Source of the DNA: Erigeron canadensis | Taxonomy: Eukaryota > Streptophyta > Magnoliopsida > Asterales > Asteraceae | Assembly: GCF_010389155.1 (NCBI RefSeq) | Contig: NC_057766.1 | Span: 32,001,516 to 32,065,515, forward strand | Direction of reading: 5' to 3' | Length of the DNA: 64,000 nucleotides | Shown: positions 59,362 through 64,000 of the stretch, piece by piece | Numbering within the stretch: the stretch's first letter is position 1 | How the letters are laid out: each line of letters starts with the position of its first letter | The notes under the pieces: generated by a model | Databases searched by the model: none | What the model saw: only the letters and a program-made list of their open reading frames with translations | What the model was told of the DNA's origin: nothing | Translations under genes and position numbers: made by a program

Positions 59362-62300
59362 ATGATGAGTACAACTCCTCAAAATAAACTATTTTCGAGT
59401 TGGTTTTCTCCCACCCGAAACGGGTCGGGTTCTGGGAATTCGGACCCTAAAGAAAAGGGTTTTGCAATTGGGGATAAAACACCAAAAGGGTTAGTTTCAA
59501 AAGTTGGAATTATGGATCAAGATGCTCTAGTTGATAAAATTACTATGCTTGAAAAAGAGGTTAGTTATTTAGTTCTTTTTTCTTGCGATTTTTTTACTGT
59601 AGTTTTTTTTGATTATTAGGTTTTCTTGATTATGGTATTTGTGATGCTAATTGTTTGTAAATTTGTTAAAGATGAAAACTTTTTGGTATTTTGTGAAGTG
59701 GGTCTTGATTAAAATTTGAAATTATTGTAGTTATGATTTGATTTTTAGTTAGTTGGGTTTCTGGAATCTGTTACTATTTAGTTAGGCGACCTTGCAGTAA
59801 AATATTGTACAAAAAAAACCATAGCCCATTAGCAAAATCCTTAACTTATAGATTGGGTGTAACCGTTAATTGGTAGGTAAATTAGTACGGAGTACTTTAC
59901 TATGTTAGGCCCCCTGTCACACACACACACACACAACGATGCGATCCTTTTGTTACTTAATAAAAGTGAGTGTATGTAAAGATTTGAAATTGATCTATCA
60001 ATTATATGCTGCTATAATATTCGCTGTTGCAGTGTTAACATAAGTTTGTTATCTTGGATGGCTTTTGAGGTTTGGTAAATCCGTACCATATGGTTATAAT
60101 CGTACATCATCAGTTCGATAATAGGTAGCGAGTATTGTGCTATCGATGGGTTGTTTTATGACATTTACTTGATTATATGATGTTGGTTAAACAACAATAT
60201 AGTTACAAGTTTTCGATAAACTGGACTCAAACTGATTTGAGAATGAGTAAGTTCATGGAAAGTGATCAAATTTCACGTGAACACGAAATGCAAATGGGAC
60301 AAAGAGCACTGGACCTAGCTTTCAGATCTACTGGATCTTCTTTCTCTTTCAAAGTACATATAAGTGATTTGGACAGTTTTATGGAATTACAAAAATTACA
60401 AATATTGGTTGCCCAATTTGTCTATAAAAGTCATGCAACTTTTTCTTGGTGGAATTACATAAAATGGTTTTGCCCAATTTGACTTAGGGTTATAGTATTG
60501 TAAACTTTGTCTATTTGCTGTTGTATCTGTTTCTTTTACAAACTCGCGTATTATGGATTTGTAAAAGAAACATAGGTTGTCGCTTTAAGTTGTGCCAATT
60601 AGGAAATCATGCAGAAAGATTTTGTCAGATCTAGCATTGTTTTAGCGAAACCGTTAATTACTCTTATTCAACTTCCGTTTATTGCGTATTTCTAAGTAGT
60701 AGTAATTGTCACTTGATTAAGTTTGTGGTACATAAAAGGACCTATCACAAGCACCACATCCCCCCTTTGTTAAATTCAATGTGCAACCTTTATATCAGTG
60801 TTATGTTTTCTACTGTTCTTGTACATATGGTGACTGATTGAAATTTACTTCATTTGATAATTGGTGTACATGCAGCTCTATGAATACCAATATAACATGG
60901 GCCTCCTACTCATGGAGAAAAAAGAATGGGTCTCTATGAATGAAAAATTTGAGAGAGAGTTAGCTGAGGCCAAAGAGCTCCTTCAGCGTGAGCAAACATC
61001 ACATCTTATTGTGATTTCAGAGGTGGAGAAGCGAGAGGAGAAGTTGAGGAAAGCGTTGGGAGTTGAAAAGCAATGTGTCAATGAGGTATAGCATATGTGC
61101 TACACTCTATATCTTTATCTTATCTTAATCATAAAGCGTGATGTGTATTCTGATATTTTATAATTGTTCACTGCAGTTAGAAAAAGGTTTGCGTGAAATG
61201 CGCTTAGAATATGCGGAAATAAAGTTCACGGCTGATTCGAAATTGGAGGAAGCGCATGCTCTGTCTGCTAGCATTGAAGGGAGGTCATTGGAGGTAGAGG
61301 CGAAGTTACGTGCTGCTGATGCCAAGCTTGCTGAGGTCAGCAGGAAGACATCAGAAATTCAGAGAAGATCAGCTGAGATCGAGGCAAAAGAAAGTTCTCT
61401 GATGAGGGAACGCCTGTCATTCAATAACGAGTATGCTTCACATTTTGTAAAAGTTAGACTTCTACATTATTATTTTTCGCTTCATGTTCCTTGTATGTTT
61501 CCAGGAGAGATGCACATGAACGGAATCTATCTCACCAACGGGAGGACTTGAGAGAATGGGAGAGGAAGTTACAAGAGGGAGAGGAGAAGCTGGCTGAGGT
61601 GCGTAGATTGCTCAACCAAAGGGAGGAGCTGGCAAATGATAGTGATAGAGTATATAAACAGAAACAACTTGATCTTGATGAAGCACAAAAGAGAATCGAC
61701 ATGACTAATTTGGATTTGAAAACTAAGGAAGAAGAAATAAGCACCAGGAGTGAAAACCTAGCTTTAAAAGAGAAAGTAAGTCTCTCTTCGGCTCTTGACT
61801 GATTAATATCTTAAATGCATGTATTTCACTTTATTCGTACTGTTCATTTGCAGGATGCTGCTGCCATGAGAAAAAACTTAGAGTTAAAAGAGAAGGAATT
61901 AGTAGAGCTAGAAGAGAAGCTCAATATGCGAGAACAGGTAAACTTTTATGAATTGTTGCATATAGATGGATGTATGATATCTTTCCATAGATGTGATAAG
62001 GATCATCTCCTTGCAGGTAGAGATTCAAAAGCTTTTGGATGAACATAAAGAGCTCTTGGAAGCGAAGACTCGTGATTTTGAGTTGGAATTGGAACAAAAG
62101 AGAAAATCATTGGATGAGGAGTTTAAGATCAGGGTTATTGAGGTGGAGAAGAAGGAAGTGGAAGTTAATCACACAGAAGGAAAAGTTGCAAAACGAGAGC
62201 AGGCAGTAGAAAAGAAACTTGAGAAAATTAAGGAAAAAGAGAAAGACTTTGATCTGAAATCGAAAGCTTTGAAGGAGAAAGAGAAGTCCCTTAAAGCCGA

Positions 62301-63992
62301 GGAGAAGAATATAGAGAAAGACAGGGAAGAAGTTCGCAGCGAGACGGAAAGTTTGTCAAATCTCAAAGCTGAGCTTGAGAAGATACATACAGAGATTGAA
62401 GAACAACGATCTAAGGTTAAGGAGGATCTGGAAAGGCTCCAAGTAACAGAAGAAGAAAGGTGTGAGCATGTCCGTTTACAGTCTGAATTAAAGCAAGAGA
62501 TAGAAAATACTAGACAAGAGAGGGAAGTGGTTCTGATGGAAAGGGAGAACCTAAAGCAGGAAAAGGAGAAGTTTGAAAAAGAATGGGAAGATCTTGATGA
62601 GAAAAGAGCCGAGATCATGAAGGAATTAGAATCTGTTGCTGCACAGAGGGAAAACCTGGAAAAAATGAATCGGCTAGAAGAAGAAAAGTTGAATAATTTG
62701 AGGTTGGAAACAGAGAGCTATGTAGAGAGAGAGTTAGAAGCCCTCAAGTTATCTAAAGAATCATTTGCTGCTAATATGGAGCATGAAAAATCTGTCTTAG
62801 CTGAAAAATATAACAGCAAGAAATCCCAACTACTTCATGACTTTGAAGTGAAGAAGCAAGAGCTCGAAACTGATTTACAGAACAAAGAGTCAGACCTTGA
62901 AAATCGCATGCGTGAACGTGAAAAATCATTTGAAGAAGAGAGAGAAAGAGAGTTGGCGAATGTCAAATACTTGAGAGGTGTTGCAAGTAGAGAAATGGAA
63001 GAGATGAAATTAGAAAGGGTACGGCTAGAGAAGGAGAAACATGATGTATCTACAAATCAGAAGCATCTAGAAGGGCAGCAGCTGGAAATGAAGAATGATA
63101 TAGACAAGCTTGTTGGGATTAGCATGAAGTTAAAAGAACAACGTGAACAATTTCTTAAGGAAAGAGAGCGGTTTGTTGCGTTTGTTGAGCAACAGAAAAG
63201 CTGCAAGGAATGTGGCGAGAGAGTTTCTGAGTTTGTCTTATCTGATCTTCAAACTTTAGCAGAAATCAAGAATGCAGATAATTTTGCTTTGCCGAAGCTA
63301 GCGGATGGTTATTTGAAGGAAGCTATTCAGGATACTTCTGAGAGACTGAATGTCGGGACATCCTTGGGTGTGGCTAATTCAGGCTCTCCTGCTTCTGGTA
63401 GTAAAACCTTGACCTGGTTGCGAAAATGTACCTCAAAGGTCTTTGTATTTTCAGCAGGGAAGAAGGATGAACACGAAGCTGGTGAAACACAAGCACAAGA
63501 GAAGCTTGTGGATGTTGGAGAAATACCAGAATATATTCTGAGCTCAGAAGATGAACCAGAAGTGTCAGCAAAGGTCGCGCCAGATTCTTTTAATATCCGT
63601 AGGCGGGTGGAGCAATCAGGTGATGATCTTAGAAACAACAACAGCCAGGCAAATGAGATTGAAGAAGTTTCTCAGCAGCTTAATGGAAACAAAGGTCAAA
63701 ATAAGCCATCCACGAGGCGCAAATCCAGGGCTACCAGAGCTCATTCAATGAAGGCTGCTAGTGAAAATAATGAGAGTGCTAATGGTGTTGCAGACCACTC
63801 TACTTACACAAATGAAGTGAGCCAAGGCATATCAAAAGGTGGAAGTCGCAAGCGTGCAAGTGAACAAGAGCCTGAGTACAGTGAACAATCTGGCAGTGTT
63901 ACCACTGAGGGCCGCAGGAACACGAGACAAAAAGTGTCTAAAGGAGTAGAAGCTCCTCAAGTAAGACGATACAACCTACGCCGACCCAAGAC
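59362..63992 (+). CDS. CRWN1: CROWDED NUCLEI / NMCP1-type nuclear lamina protein (3' end off-window)
   Basis: Plant lamin-like coiled-coil protein of the nuclear periphery that controls nuclear size and shape and chromatin organisation. Six exons lie within the window (59362-59559, 60876-61085, 61177-61430, 61505-61775, 61854-61937 and 62017-63992), in frame across GT-AG sites. They give about 997 residues before a GTAAGT donor at 63993, so at least one more exon lies to the right. A short head with SWFSPTRNG, a likely CDK1-type S/TP site as in lamin heads, precedes the rod. The rod has [35 protein letters not shown] and [17 protein letters not shown], the hallmark NMCP repeats. The tail has [13 protein letters not shown] cysteines (CKECG), [11 protein letters not shown], acidic and basic stretches, RKRAS and RYNLRRPK at the end. 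It belongs to the NMCP1 group (CRWN1-3); CRWN1 is the best guess. Start: MMST; the second Met is equally possible. Confidence 0.93.
59560..60875 (+). other. CRWN intron 1 (1316 bp) with CA microsatellite
   Basis: Long first intron between the short head exon and the rod exons, GT (59560) to AG (60875). It contains a (CA)n run at about 59919-59935. The 85- and 101-codon open frames inside it are not supported as coding. Confidence 0.8.
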
Positions 63993-64000
63993 GTAAGTAA

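Noticed and set aside
59580..60482. Open frames in CRWN intron 1 as an extra exon
   Set aside because: Joining exon 1 (ending LEKE) directly to LYEYQ at 60876 gives the expected CRWN sequence; the intronic frames show no family features.
62169..62618. Ser-rich minus-strand frame (149 codons)
   Set aside because: Antisense shadow of the Lys/Glu-rich CRWN rod.

Overview
This is a 64 kb window of AT-rich plant nuclear DNA. The evidence is GT-AG introns, plant-specific families (UPF0496/DUF677, ECA1/EC1-type prolamin-like, CRWN/NMCP lamina proteins, plant cytochrome b561), a eukaryotic tRNA-Asp, and a dense set of Helitrons, hAT, Harbinger and Mutator-type elements, SINEs, a solo LTR and a LINE. 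The repeat style suggests an asterid eudicot, possibly Asteraceae; that family-level call is inference from remembered repeat styles, not proof.

Genes, left to right: UPF0496 single-exon gene (862-1848, +); mitochondrial calcium uniporter MCU (19013-21101, +, two exons); PQ-loop transporter of the YPQ/PQLC2 type (23388-26158, -, about 11 exons); NAD(P)-binding Rossmann protein similar to EMB2799 (28220-31328, -); tRNA-Asp(GUC) (31648-31719, +); rRNA-processing factor UTP23 (32516-33847, -, six coding exons); a broken EC1-like egg-cell-secreted pseudogene (about 35190-35587, -); transmembrane ascorbate ferrireductase cytochrome b561 (37180-39376, -, four exons); CRWN/NMCP1 nuclear lamina protein (59362 to beyond the right edge, +). 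The genes are unrelated housekeeping or developmental genes. I see no operon-like or pathway cluster.

The gene-poor blocks (3-19 kb, 40-59 kb) are almost entirely mobile DNA. A roughly 4.3 kb Helitron at 4656-8995 carries a decayed replication protein A (RPA1)-like gene and has two 5' ends and two 3' ends. Short non-autonomous Helitrons occur at about 10.4, 13.2, 14.2, 47.8, 50.4, 51.2 and 58.7 kb; five of them end in CTCG rather than the usual CTRR. Four hAT elements have 8-bp target duplications, and three of those are packed with CCCG/AACCC/CCGAA-type subterminal repeats. Two Harbinger-type elements are flanked by TAA, and the larger holds a ruined transposase start. A 1 kb inverted-repeat element at 44.95-45.98 kb carries three GC-rich palindromes per arm. 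A degenerate L1-type LINE occupies 53.6-58.6 kb on the minus strand.

No convincing new multi-gene system was found. The most interesting items are the duplicated RPA-bearing Helitron, the CTCG-ending Helitron subfamily, the palindrome cassette with its methylation-type decay, and the hAT subterminal arrays. Exon boundaries were read by eye from frame and GT-AG signals, and no alignments or searches could be run.
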